Positions 12,006-23,625 are shown, counted from the stretch's first letter. The stretch: 64,000 nt of DNA from Megamerina dolium (GCA_963854835.1 OY978526.1:77658418-77722417); one strand, 5' to 3'. Numbers and translations are program-made. Notes: generated by a model not told the origin, from the sequence alone.

Positions 12006-12986
12006 TGCGCGGTACAATTACAAAGCAATAAAAGAGAATTTTAACGAATGAAAAAGAAAAAGTAAAGAAAAGCACAAACATACACTATAACAGTATGTTT
12101 ATAGGATGTTTACACATGGAGATTGCCACAACTATATTACGAAAATCTATCAATCCATTTACACAGTATGATTTATTTCAAAAGGGATTGTTTTACTCCC
12201 TTCTTCACGAAATAATCGATAAAAAAACAGAGTTGCTTAGAGGAAAATCTAATAAAGTTATCGGGATTTGCACAAAATCCTAGATTATGGTGGTAGTAAT
12301 TTTATATGGGAAATCTGCTTGTTTCGAACTAGATTTGAGTGATAATCTCAAAAATGAAGATAATTTCGCATATGTAAATATACTATAAGATTTATTTCTA
12401 ACGCGGCTTGATTATAATGAAAACGCAGCAGCAGTAACGCAGAAACTAAATATATAAATTGAAACAGAAATCCTTACAAAATAACAATTTTGTGTTTAAT
12501 ACGAGCAACAAAAAGAAAAATGCAAGACAATAAACTAATCATCTTCACTTAAGAATATAAAGAAAATGAATTTTTATTTTCTTGTTGCTTGTGAAATCAG
12601 AAATATATTTCAAGTCACAACAACACAAAAGTCGACGCCAAAATAAACATTTCCAAAATCATGAGCGTTTAACATTCATTCTGTAATTAGTTAAAAGATA
12701 ATGTAATGTGAAAAATGTGATAAGTGACGTTAATATTGATATTATTTCTGAGTACACTGTAACGATCGATTACGATATGATATGTTTCGATACGATACAA
12801 TTCACCTACTGTTAACGTTCAATGTTCATGTTGTTCGTGTTATGTTCAATACATATATCGAGAAATGGTTCATCTCTAATATGCTTATGTGTTTTCACAA
12901 CATTAAATTGCAAGACTCGAGCAGTATTGGACGTGTTTGGTATATAATAATTTTTGTTAAAAGAAAATTGAACTAAAGAAAACAGA
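11777..12986. promoter_or_regulatory. Shared divergent promoter region between the two Rtf2 copies
   Basis: The first ~220 bp upstream of each start codon (11777-11998 and 12765-12986) are near-identical inverted copies, so each gene carries its own promoter-proximal DNA. The central ~750 bp is AT-rich and unrelated between sides. No TATA box or initiator could be assigned firmly. Confidence 0.5.
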
Positions 12987-14180
12987 ATGGGATGTGATGG
13001 AGGAACTATTCCACGTAGAGATGAATTGGTGCGAATTAAAAAGAAGCCAGAGCAAGTAAGTATTAAGTAATTTTAACTGCTATTTTGATTTTAGTCTAAT
13101 TGCCCATTTTGTTTATTTTGATTTCTTAATATACAGAAAGACAAGGACGCTGAACGTGAGTTTCGTTGGCTTCATTGTGCTTTGACGCAACAGCGTTTAA
13201 TGGAGCCGATCGTGATGTGCGGTCTTGGGCGCTTGTATTCGAAACAAAATGTTATCGAACAACTTCTGGAAAAGGACAAAATGCCCGAGTCTGCAAAACA
13301 CATTAAAAGTATGAAGGATATCAAGACCTTGAACTTGTCACCAAATCCAGCATACACAGAGGAAGACAAGACGGAAGGACTGTTGGACTCACGACATGCT
13401 CCATACATTTGTAAATTGATTGGCTTGGAAATGTCGGGGAAATTTCGTTTTATTGCATTGTGGAGCTGTGGATGTGTTATGTCTGAACGTGCGCTTAAAC
13501 AAATCACAAGCTCTGCAAATATTTGCCCACTGTGTCAGACTCCATTTGAAGTAGCAGATGTTATTGTGTTAAATTCGGCAGATGAAGATCTCGAATTGAT
13601 GAAAGTCAAAATGGAAATGCGAAACGTAAAACGCAAAGCAGCTAAGAAGGCGAAAAAAGAAACAAAAGATAAACTAATTTCAGATGCTAGTAGCACAACA
13701 GTAATTGGTGTGCCTGCTGAAACTGCTGACTCAACAAAGAAAGATGGTTCATCTAATAAATTGGTACAAGCGAATGGGCTCAGCAAGGTTAACAGCAAGG
13801 TTGCAGCAACTTCAAAACGTTTTCGTTCCACCGGAAATTTAGAGGATCCAGAATTGAAGAGATTGAAAACTGAGTATACCGTGGCTAAGGATCCAAAAGC
13901 AAGTGATGTATATAAATCGCTATTCACATCTCACAAAAGCGAACAAGAACAATCGCGGGCGCATTGGGTTACATATAATCCATTCTATAATTAAGTAAAT
14001 ATATTTAATCAGTACAAAACAAAATATTACTTAAATAAAAGTAAACATTAGAAACACTTTATGTAAAATACATAGATAAGATTCTTCCTATTTTAAGAAT
14101 ATGTAAGTTGATACATTAAGTACATGAATTTGGAAATAAAATAATTAAAAATCAATATTACGTTAGTAATTACATTATAG
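12760..14180 (+). repeat. Right arm of the Rtf2 inverted duplication
   Basis: Inverted match to 10575-12005. The intron (13056-13136) reads identically to that of copy A. The 3' flank after the stop codon diverges, with an insertion near 14020 and many substitutions up to about 14180. Confidence 0.85.
12987..13994 (+). CDS. Rtf2: Replication termination factor 2 (Rtf2), copy B
   Basis: Exons 12987-13055 and 13137-13994 give 308 residues with the same domain order as copy A: conserved N-terminus, degenerate RING-like SCGC..CPLC module, lysine-rich linker, and the conserved HWVTYNPFYN ending. The start Met is chosen because it begins the family-conserved MGCDGGTIP motif. The gene is transcribed away from copy A (head to head). 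The only coding differences I could see between the copies are two amino-acid changes. An inverted paralogous pair is unusual for this normally single-copy gene. A collapsed or mis-joined haplotype in the assembly is an alternative. Confidence 0.93.
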
Positions 14181-14857
14181 GTAGTGTTTTAGTTGTCAAA
14201 TAGGTTCAAGTTAGAAGTCTACTTGAATATAGATACACTGAAAACCGAAAATACAAATATTTGTTATCTTTTATACCTACTATTGAAGTTCTATTGGGGT
14301 GAGATCAAATGTTTGCTATGATTTTGTCTAATTCAGGTATAATGTCGAATTTTATTATGAAAATAAAACAGGTTAATTTCCTGTTTTCAGTGTATATTCA
14401 GGTAAATTTCAGTTCGGATAATATAAAAACTCCTTAAATATGAACCGCCATTACAAAATTGAATTAATAGTTATCCTCCTTAAATTCAAATACCTAATCT
14501 ATGAAATTATATTCCACAATATGATTTAATTATTGATGTTTAGTAAGGTAAACTCTTGAGCCCGTAGTTATAGTCAATTAAGATCAGAATTTATTTTCTT
14601 TTTAGCTTCTCCCAAGTATTAACTCGGCGAGGACTAACAGCCTGCATATTATTGCCGTAAGCAAAATCATACAAATCATAATCATAATGAACAGATTAAT
14701 GGTCCAATTACCCACGAGGTATCGTAACGTGAACTAAAGCAACATAAACGTAGAAATACATCGATTGATTTGTTTTTAGAGAAAACATTGAATACATATT
14801 CAGTATAGCTATGCAGATATTTTTACTAAAAATTTTTTGTTCTTATTTAATCTTTTG
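14181..14857. other. Intergenic stretch, no gene seen
   Basis: AT-rich DNA between Rtf2 copy B and the SINE at 14872. I see no convincing ORF, RNA gene or repeat. Confidence 0.5.
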
Positions 14858-14871
14858 TAATATAATAATAT

Positions 14872-15229
14872 GGGTGCCGTAGCTCAATGGTTAGTGTGTC
14901 GCCTTCTGATCTGTAGGTCGTGGTTCAATGCCCGGCTGATGCATAACAAATTTAATATCGATAAGATTTTTCTTTCGAATGGTACCCACCTGTCGGCAAG
15001 CAATTGGCAATTCTTCCGACAGTAACAACTTGCCATGAAAAAGCTTCTTAAAGAACTCTGTGATAAAGCTCAGAAAAAGTGATGTCACAAGTGTTCTGCC
15101 GTTCGGAACCGACTAAAATAAATAGGTCCCTTCTAATATTGTCCAAAATTTAAGACGCACAACAGTAATGGAAGAGAAGCTCGGCCAATGAGCCCTTTGG
15201 GGCTTTATGTGCCACATATTTATTTATTT
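14872..15229 (+). mobile_element. Full-length tRNA-derived SINE with 14-bp target duplication
   Basis: The head GGGTGCCGTAGCTCAATGG carries an A box (TAGCTCAATGGTTAG). A B box (GGTCGTGGTTCAATGCC) follows about 40 bases on, as in RNA polymerase III tRNA promoters. The tRNA-unrelated body contains GGTACCCACCTGTCGGCAAG and the tail is TATTTATTTATTTT. A perfect 14-bp duplication TAATATAATAATAT flanks it (14858-14871 and 15230-15243), as expected for target-primed retrotransposition. This is the best-preserved of the copies in the window and defines the ends of the family. Mobilisation would need a partner LINE. Confidence 0.85.
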
Positions 15230-15520
15230 TAATATAATAATATAAAATAACAAATATTAATATAAATCATAAAGATAAACGATATATAATATTTTAATAC
15301 GAAATATATTGTATTTGAAAATAATGACAACATTGTTTCGTTCTCAAAAAATGGACCAGAATGGTTATTGAAAAACCTTTTACTTGCACCACTGATTCGA
15401 TAACAAACGAAACTGTTATCGATATAATTTTTGTAAACAATCTGCAAATCTTTGAGAATATCAAAACAGTATTTCTATATTAAATTACCATTTTTAAATC
15501 ATTGCATTACAATAATTAAA

Positions 15521-18500
15521 ATGTCACATTATTTTAGTTGGGCTTTTCCAGATATATCAACGAAAATAGCGTATGTATATTTACAAACATATTTCAACAG
15601 ATGTGCAAATTAAAATATTTCTATTTTAGTGAAGCACTATTTCACAGTGATAAGAAATTGGTAATAGTAGGTGTTATTGGGAAATCAGCGTTTCCAGATG
15701 GCAATAAAATGGTAGCATTCAATATTCTTGACTGTCATCCAATGTTATTAGACTACAGCACAGACGAAGTTAGTTGGTTTGTTTGATTTGAATGAATTAA
15801 TTCGATTATAAAATTATTTGCATTGCATCGCAGGGTCAAATTCAATTCTACTACAATCAAGAGGAATCCATGCTTTTGTTGCATTTTGAGACCACTTTTG
15901 ATTGGGTATGCATGCAAAAAATGTTGGAACAAGAATTAATGAGAAGTACGGATGGACAATTTCTACCTTTTAATCAACGCATTCGAAATCGTTTTGCACG
16001 TATGCTACTCTTTGCAACACAAGTATGTCATATTATTGTGTTTGTAGAGCTAAGCGTTACTTTTGATGCGTCTTTGCTTACCATTTTAAAGTCGTTGAAA
16101 ATTATAAGGTATTCGGAAGGAAGAATTTACGACAATTTGGATCACAAATATCAAGCTAATAAATTTCATATTTACAGAGATAAGCATGTATTAAAGTTTC
16201 TACCAAAGCTAATGAAAAACTCGACAACGGGTACATTTTTGGGTAAATCAGCTCGTATGTGTTCTCCGCGATTCCTTTTTCTCTTTGAAAATTATCCAGA
16301 TGGATATGGTATGGATTTTTGATAGCTTTAAAGGTGCCTGCATATATATGAGAAATAATTTTCTTTTTATTCTGGCAGATATATCCAACGAAACTATTTC
16401 CAAATTAGAATTTGAGGTCGAAGACAACATATACAAAATGTTACGCAATGAGTTTATCATCACCAACAATAGGTAGTATTAGTATTACGTTTAAAATATA
16501 AACATTTTTTTTTTATTTATCATTTACTTAACAATGCAATTCACAGCGGAATGTCATTATTTTCCATACCAAGCAATAAACGTTTTGTCTTCTACAACAC
16601 GGATCGAAATTTACGTAAAGATGTTTTAGATAAAGCTACCAATGTGCTAGATTCTCTACTCGATCGTGCTAGCGTTAAGGATAATGATGATGATGATCTA
16701 AATGATCTACAACCATTCAAGGTAGTATTTCTATATAAAATATAGAGCGAAGATTCTTAAAATCCAATAATTTGTTCCATAAGGGCTTTGGCAAACCTTT
16801 AATACTATGCAATAGAGAACTGACAACTGTTGAAGAAGATGATCCAACGCAGAAACGCCAATTTATGAATTTGCTCTTAGATCATGTAAATGAAGCATTA
16901 AACTCTGGTTTCGATGACAATTCTTCCAAATTCAAAGGAAAAAATCATTTTGTTGTAAGATTCAATTGTTTATCTCAGCGTTTGTCAATCTTATAATCTG
17001 ATTTTATTTGTAGATTCTTCCTGTTAAGGCGTGGTATGATACATTTAAGGTATTGCATAAAATTTTTATTGAAAATCCTGATGATCCAAAATTTGAAGCA
17101 AACGATGTGGATTATGTAAGTTCATTGTTGTATGAAAATCTTTACAATTTCAACTCTTCCGTTTGCAGAAAGCGTTCTTGGAGAATTTTGATAAAATAAT
17201 GGATACTGATAATGAGTATGTCAGAAGTGATGATCACCGAATGGACAAATTTTTATATTACATATTTTCTTTATAGATTTTTCGCCATTTGTTGTGATAT
17301 TGGTCTGCAAAAGGCTTTTGCATTATACAACAATCCCGCGCTGACGCATTATAATAGTGCAATGCATAAGAAACTGGTACTAGAATACAATATCTCATAA
17401 TTTCCCCCACATACTGATGATTATTACAGGTTGACGAATCGATTGCATTATATGCGAAATATGCTCGCGGCCCACAGACAAATTTCAACGAATTAAAGTT
17501 GCGAGAAATGTGCGAAAATTGTTGGCGTAACGGCAAGCAGCAATGCGAACACCCAAGTCTACGTGGTAATCCTTGCATTTTACCCAAACATGTACCACAT
17601 GAAGCATCCGAACACTCAAGTGGCGTTGTATTCGTGTCAACTTGTAATTGCGGCCGTACACAAGGCAAACGAGAGGATCCTTATACGATACGACATGCAA
17701 ATTTTGAGTTTTACGAATATATGGCAAAGAATTGCAATCTCTGTGCCAAAGTTAAGAAATTGCATTTTCCCGTCTTTGAGCCGTCCATCAATGATTATAG
17801 GTAGTTTGAAGTTGACATCGAAAATTGCTATAGTTGATTGAAAGAGTAAATTTCCATCGTTTATAGAGCTGCTGAATTTGAAATTTCATTTCCTAAATTA
17901 ACGCTGAACGGCCGAATGGATTACTCAAAACGACCCATCTCTCAGAATTCAATGGACATCAATTCCGATAATTCACAAGTACTACTACCAGCATCACAGC
18001 ATACTAATCTAAGTCTAGAAACCACTGATGGTTTAAATAAAATCGATAACAATTCCGACTGTATAATCTCAGACTCGGATGATTCTGTGAATGAATTGGT
18101 CATCCATGTAAATGATTGGGATCTACAAAATAAGGAGGAAGAGCGAGAGAGGCATATTTACAGACAACCATCTACAACAGAATATCTGCCAGGCATGGTG
18201 CACACTGCTAGTCCCATGGGATTGTTACCTCAATTTCCTAGTTGGTCGTTGGTGTGTGTTGGGCCCGGATCCATATATAGCCATAATACTGGTCTATCGG
18301 AGCACTTTCAAAGCGGCTTTCTTTCGGGTGCAAACTTTTTGTTGCCATGGGATGTTCATGTACGTCTGGAACACTCTGCATCATGGGCGGCTTCTTATGA
18401 GAAAAATCGTTTGCGTAAAATGGGAGAAGTGTTCGTTTTGAAAGTATTTGTCGGCTACGAATACGAGTGTCCACGAGGACATCGCTTCATAATGCATTCG

Positions 18501-18966
18501 CCCGATAAAGTATTACGTAGTGGTTCAGGCATTCTGCGTGATAGCGGCAGCAAAGTAGTCTACAATAATATGCCACTCTATTTCTCTTGTCCTTGTCGCT
18601 CCAATAAATCTGATGTGGCTCAGCTTATGCGAATACACGTTGTTACTCCCAAAGCACCCGTTAATGTGATTGTGGATCCTAAGGTAATTAAAAGCACCAA
18701 GCATTGTAGGTTGGAGTAATCGAATATCTAATATTTCAACACAGATTCGTACTGGTGATCGTGACTACGTGTTTACCATGGGTCTGCCAAAACCACAAAA
18801 ATTAACACAAAGTGCATACTGGATCCTTCGATTACCTTATGTTTATCAGGGTGATGAAGGCCCAATAGCTCCACCGCGTGAAATACCAAATGCCGCGAGT
18901 GCTTTAAGTTTTGGTTGCTTGCAGGCTGGCATGTTCGGTGTTAGTGAAACCGAAGTCGATGATTAG
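15521..18966 (+). CDS. Smg8: Nonsense-mediated decay factor SMG8
   Basis: Twelve exons fit with consistent phase: 15521-15570, 15630-15768, 15834-16308, 16379-16472, 16547-16721, 16784-16954, 17014-17115, 17169-17215, 17277-17376, 17430-17800, 17867-18683, 18745-18966. They total 2763 bp, or 920 residues, which is normal for the family. SMG8 binds SMG9 and the kinase SMG1 and restrains SMG1 phosphorylation of UPF1 in mRNA surveillance. The N-terminus [17 protein letters not shown] leads into a G-domain-like fold with a P-loop-like [14 protein letters not shown]. The middle has cysteine-rich segments ([37 protein letters not shown]). The C-terminus (YECPRGHRF.., [12 protein letters not shown]) matches conserved SMG8 blocks. 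Exon 2 ends at a less usual donor (GAA/GTTAGT), and one acceptor is AAG rather than CAG/TAG (exon 6). No sign of decay. Confidence 0.93.
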
Positions 18967-19636
18967 GTAACTACAAACTGCATTTAGGTAGACGTCTTGG
19001 TATTACTGGATTCTTCGACTTTTTCAAGTGTATCAGAAAGCTAACGTAGCCGATAGAATTTGTTTGTAATACCGAATCCATCGAATGTTTTACTGTTTTT
19101 ATGTTGCTGGTCGGGGAGACGACAATGACGTTCTATATCTTTGTAGAAAATATCGAAAAAATTATCATGTGACTGAACTCAAAGAAATCATTGAAATGTG
19201 ATAATATAATTTACAATGGAATATTTAATTATTTTAAGCAAATTTGTATTCTGACCTAGAAGTAATAAATGCTGGTGTACCTCAAGAAGTCCCTTCTATA
19301 AACCATTTACACACAAAAGGCTTGCCATCACCTCAAAACAGCCATCGTTGCAACAGGAAAATACTCTGAGGAGGCAGCCATTAAACTTTAAGTCGTTTTA
19401 GACGCATTATAAGAATGGATGCAAACATGGTGGATAAAATTAAACAGCAGCAATTTAATTTATATGAATTTCACTAATTTCGCTCCAATTCCACACGCAA
19501 ACAATGCAAAATACCTTGCCTTAGCTCTCGGTATTGTGCTCTCACTTTGATCCAATGGACGCTACTAATCTCTTGCAAACCCATCTCGATTCTACTGAAA
19601 TCTCGTTATCAAAATTTAACAACGGTCCTTGATAGG
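18967..19636. other. SMG8 3' flank, no gene seen
   Basis: It contains the presumed SMG8 3' UTR and AT-rich intergenic DNA. A short coding-looking piece at 19270-19370 is interrupted by stops and is too short to call. Confidence 0.45.
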
Positions 19637-19878
19637 TCATATTGGAAAACCACGCTCCAGCTAAGAAGGTGTAATATTCGAAACCCGTTGGTAGACGACG
19701 CCGAAAGGCGCCGGAGACCTCACCTCCGAGGGAAAGACCAAGTACTGGAGAGCTTGACGTCGCTTGGAATTTCTAACTGGCGGCAGCTACCGAAGAACAG
19801 ATATTGCTAGTGAAGCACGCTAAATTCGGCCGAAATCGATTTTCAGTTGTAATGACGCATAAGTAAGTAAGTAGAAGT
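19637..19878 (+). mobile_element. 3' end fragment of an RTE-like retrotransposon
   Basis: The sequence aligns with the last ~240 bp of the complete element at 34289-37380: CACGCTCCAGCTAAGAAGGTGT, then GGAAAGACCAAGTACTGGAGA, CTTGGAATTTCTAACTGGCG, then CATAAGTAAGTAAGTA. It is 5'-truncated and diverged, and keeps the characteristic AAGT tail repeats. Confidence 0.75.
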
Positions 19879-19881
19879 ATA

Positions 19882-20085
19882 GTCAATGTTCATGGTGACC
19901 TCAGCATCACTGTGGACTCTAATGATATTAAAAAATATGCAGAAGCCTATCCCTATTATGAGGCTCCAGAGGCACGTAAACGAAGAAAATACCATAGGAG
20001 TACCACGACAACTCCCAATGAAACAAAGTACAAGATCTCGTTAGGGGTTAATTTAAAGGAGGGTTTTTTAAAAACCACTTCATAA
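19882..20085 (+). pseudogene. Orphan coding-like stretch after the RTE tail
   Basis: A 68-codon frame ends in TAA at 20083-20085. It reads VNVHGDLSITVDSNDIKKYA then EAYPYYEAPEARKRRKYHRS and has balanced, protein-like composition unlike the AT-rich surroundings. It has no start codon; a possible acceptor TATAG lies just before it. It begins within a few bases of the RTE fragment's tail, so the retroposon may have landed in or beside a gene. It could be a terminal exon, a pseudogene piece or chance. The family is unknown to me. Confidence 0.3.
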
Positions 20086-20324
20086 GAATCACCAAACCTA
20101 TGAAAATCAAACTGCTTCTCAGTTTCTTATAACTTGCAGTTGTAGTGTTAATAATATTAATAAACATTGTATGTACATATGAAATAAATATTTTTTAAAA
20201 AAAGGTTAAATATTTTTAATGTTAAAGAAATTACTATTTCATATCTTGATTTATGTTTTAGGCTTTTTTGGCACATTTTTCAAATATTTCGCATTATGCA
20301 TGTTTTCGACTAACATCCCTGGAA

Positions 20325-20600
20325 GGCGTAGATGTTCTGATTCATAGGTCGTGGGTTTAATCCCCGGATGAGGCAACTTTCATATCGAAGATTTTCCGAT
20401 TCGCAAGCAATTCGCAATTCTTTTGGCAGTAATAATTTGCCATGAAAAAAATTAAAAAAAGCTTATTAAAGAGCCCTGTGACAGAGCTCAGAAAAAGTGA
20501 AGTTCTGTGACCGGTTGATATAAGTAGCTCCCTTCTAATACTGTCCAAATTTAACACCCACAACAGTACTGGAAGAGAAGCTCATTAGCACAACTGAACC
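20325..20600 (+). mobile_element. Diverged SINE copy
   Basis: It shares the head (TTCTGATTCATAGGTCGTGGGTTTAATCCCCGGATGA), the CGGCAGTAACAATTTGCCATGAAAA-like block, AGAGCCCTGTGACAGAGCTCAGAAAAAGTGA and GCACAACAGTACTGGAAGAGAAGCTC-like 3' body with the full-length copy at 14872. Several internal deletions are present, including the GGTACCCACC block. Confidence 0.7.
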
Positions 20601-21199
20601 AATACAGAGTTTCGAAAACTAAGTGACCTTCGTGGAAATCAGAGTTTCTAGAACTCTTACCGAGTTCTAATAATATAATCAAACTGTAGCCGAAACCGTA
20701 GTTTATCGAATTTTGTAAGAATGTATAGCGTATATTCTTTGTAAGAATTTAAATTATTGCATTTTCAAACTCAATCATATGTGTTTATAAAAGACCACAA
20801 TAATGAAAAAATCGTCTGATTTATCTTTGATGTAAAGTTTCCTAAAACAAATGATTCCAGAATATAATATTTTCGATACTATGCCAGAATAAATCTATTT
20901 TTTCGCCTTTATTCTATCGATATCAGAAATAATTTTCAAGAACAATATCCCATTCCTTTACAGTTAATGAAAAGAGTAGAAAAATTCTTCTTTAAAAAGC
21001 CTAAAATGAGTTTTTTATTAGGGGTTCTAGGAACTTTTGTGAATTTACACATCAATATTAGCCAACTTGAATTTGTTTTCACTTTCAGTTCGATTTCACC
21101 CATATTTGCACTAGTGAAGGTCTCTAGAACCTCTGAATGGCGTGATCATCACTTAGTTTCGGTCGCCCTGTATATGGAATATGTGATTTTGATAATCCA
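20601..21199. other. Intergenic stretch, no gene seen
   Basis: AT-rich DNA between the SINE copy and the outer edge of the kinase palindrome. A 95-codon frame at 20967-21254 shows no domain features and runs into the palindrome arm; I regard it as chance. Confidence 0.45.
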
Positions 21200-22137
21200 C
21201 TCAAATGGTAGAATTTCATTTCACATCACTTTATTTATTCCACATAGTAGCTAAAAATAATATCTTTGTTAGAAAGTTCATTGTTATACAAGAACTTAGT
21301 AAATGAAATAATCTTTCAATTTATTTCATAGATAATTAATGATTTTCGTATTAATGTGAAATATTCATCACCTTATGTTTATGTGGTTTGTGTATTTGAT
21401 AAAATACCTACCACCCTTTTATCTTCTAAATTCAGAATTTCAACTTGTTTATATTTATTCGAGTCACTTTGTATTTAAAATGAATCATTATCTGAGTTCA
21501 TAATGCACTTTATGCTTGCAGATTGATTGGAAGCCAATAGACGTAAACGCTAATTGCTTAGTTTTATAACTCCTACTATCGCTTGAGAGACCATGGTTCG
21601 AAATATGCCTGCTGCTACGTTTGTATTTATTTCTATTTAATTAAATTTAATTTCATTGTAAAATATTTAGTGGGAGCTGAGGGAGGCCACAACCACCTCC
21701 CTTAATTATAAACAAATGTTCTTCCATATTGAATTTGCAAATTTTCAATTCAAAAAAATGCAATCGTCTATTGTTGAGATCCCATTTCCGCCTGCTATTG
21801 AAAATGCTGTGCTATTATGAGCAAAACAGACAAAGCAGTTATACAAACAAGTAAGTAAAGTATGGTAATTGATCATTTTGACGATCGTCGCCGTTTCTTG
21901 TATTTCACAACTACCAAATATACCACAAATATAGAATTATTTATTCTTATAGTATAAAATGAAGACAAGAACGTCAATGTTAATATCCGTCAATAAATGA
22001 AAAGTCACCTGAACGTATGAGTAAAATGAAATGGTACACAATTATATGTTATGATTTTCATTACAAATGTACAAAAATCATCAGCTATAATCATCAATAT
22101 TAATAAAGCATAGTGGAAAGAATCAATTCTCATGGCA

Positions 22138-22315
22138 AGTATTTACACTCAACAATTTAATCATAATACGCTATATATTTAAAATATTATAAGACATAGA
22201 TAGATGGAGAGACACAACGAAGTTTCAATATCATTCCAATTCAAATTAGTATTTACACTCAACAATTTAATCATAATACGCTATATATTTAAAATATTAT
22301 AAGACATAGATAGAT
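22138..22315. repeat. 68-bp direct repeat upstream of the kinase gene
   Basis: The segment 22138-22205 (starting AGTATTTACACTCAACAATT) is repeated exactly at 22248-22315, an offset of 110 bp, about 220-400 bp upstream of the kinase start codon. The mirror arm carries the same pair (about 24732-24909). It may be part of the promoter region or a local duplication that preceded the palindrome. Confidence 0.85.
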
Positions 22316-22535
22316 CGATCGATTTCTATAAATTTTACTACAATTTTAATTACAAGTATAAGATAGTAAGGATCGAAATATTTGAGCTAGAAATTCTTCA
22401 AAACTGGAAAACTTGTGCTACAAAATTTTAATTATAAGGAATAATAAGAAATTTAATTCGAGCAATTCATCTTCCATACACATATCAATAAAGTAGAAAT
22501 ATATATAAGGAATAGTAAGAAGTTACAGTTTTAAA

Positions 22536-23382
22536 ATGAATTTTCAAATTATACGCAGTCTCGGTAGTGGTACATTTGGCAATGTATACATGATTCGTGA
22601 TAGAAACGATCATAGCGAATATGCAGTCAAATGTATTGCATATGCAAACGCAAAAGAACGTCAACAAGCACGACATGAATATGAAATTCTCAAACAATGC
22701 AATCATCCCAATATTTTACAATGTTTTAAGGTGAGTTGTGTTGATGATATATTCAATATGTTATGTTCTTATTTTGAATATTCTCATTTTATAGTGTTGG
22801 GATCAGAAAATGTTACAATCATCATCATATTTGTGCATACAAATGGAATTGTGTCATCATATGAATTTACGTGCATGGTTAAATGTACATGATGTATCAA
22901 AACGTTTGCCATGGATATCGCAAATTTGTATGGAAATCATTGAAGCTGTATACTACATTCATAATACTATGCATTTGATACATCGTGATTTAAAACCAGA
23001 AAATATATTATTTTCACGTGATCCCATCGAGAGAAAAATTAAAATTGCTGATTTTGGATTGGCCACTTATCATCAGAATCATCAAGGAACACCCAAGAAA
23101 CATAGAAGAGGCGTTGGCACACCATATTATATGGCACCAGAAGTAATGCATGGTACAGAATATGATGAGAGTGCTGATATTTATTCGCTTGGTGTGATAT
23201 TCTTCGAAATGTATATACATAATGTTGCTAGCAACAGAAGTCAGCAACAATTCATCTATCCTATGGCATTTATCGATAATCATCCCATTGAATATGAGCG
23301 CATCAAACGAATGTTGTCCAGAGAACCATCGAAACGACCAACGGCCATTCAATTAAAAGAGGAATTAGCTATATCTACTTAA
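22536..23382 (+). CDS. Compact PEK/eIF2alpha-kinase-like protein kinase, copy A
   Basis: Exons 22536-22730 and 22795-23382 join in phase 0 across a 64-bp intron (GTGAGT..TATAG) and encode 260 residues, all kinase domain. The glycine loop is GSGTFGNV (10-17), the ATP-binding lysine is in YAVKC (about 32), and the helix-C glutamate is in RHEYEIL. The catalytic loop is HRDLKPEN (Asp about 130), the metal-binding motif DFG (151) and the activation-segment end GTPYYMAPE (to 181). YLCIQMELC plus NLRAWL and the GTPYYMAPE/IYSLGVIFFEMY stretch resemble the PEK family (PERK, GCN2, HRI, PKR) that phosphorylates eIF2alpha. There is no sensor or regulatory domain, signal peptide or long N-lobe insert. All catalytic residues are present, so it is probably active. 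NEK or other kinases remain possible. It is identical to copy B. Confidence 0.85.
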
Positions 23383-23420
23383 TTTATGAGAAATTTATTG
23401 CGATTAAGTCATATTGTGTG

Positions 23421-23625
23421 CAATTTTGTATTTTGTATTTATATTTTTTTTTTCATTTGGCCACAGAAATCACCAAATGAAAAAAAAAATATAAATAAAT
23501 ACAATATCATCTAAAATAAAAATTTTGTATTTTGTATTTATATATATTTTTTTTCATTTGGCCACAGAAATCACCAAATGAAAAAAATATATATATAAAT
23601 ACAATATCATTTAAAATACAAAATT
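23421..23625. repeat. Palindrome centre with two tandem hairpin units
   Basis: Between the kinase genes lie two near-identical ~100-bp units in direct order. Each can fold on itself: TTTGTATTTATAT..CATTTGG pairs with CCAAATG..ATATAAATACAA around a short GCCACAGAAATCA loop. The units sit on either side of the palindrome axis (about 23523). Such a centre may stabilise or initiate cruciform formation. It also forms the 3' flank of both convergent genes. Confidence 0.8.

Larger units (their letters stand above)
21200..23420 (+). repeat. Left arm of the kinase palindrome
   Basis: This arm reads as the inverted complement of 23626-25870. From about 21490 inward the match is near-perfect, including introns, flanks and an internal 68-bp direct repeat; outside 21490 the match is interrupted by indels and substitutions and fades near 21200. 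Confidence 0.9.

Noticed and set aside
14872..14940. A genuine tRNA gene at the SINE head
   Set aside because: The A and B boxes are present but the acceptor and anticodon arms do not pair as a tRNA, and the sequence recurs as the head of a dispersed repeat.
21530..21720. Possible tRNA-like or SINE sequence in the palindrome arm (CTATCGCTTGAGAGACCATGGTTCG)
   Set aside because: A B-box-like GGTTCGAAA is present, but no convincing A box at the right spacing and no matching family body; left as part of the arm.
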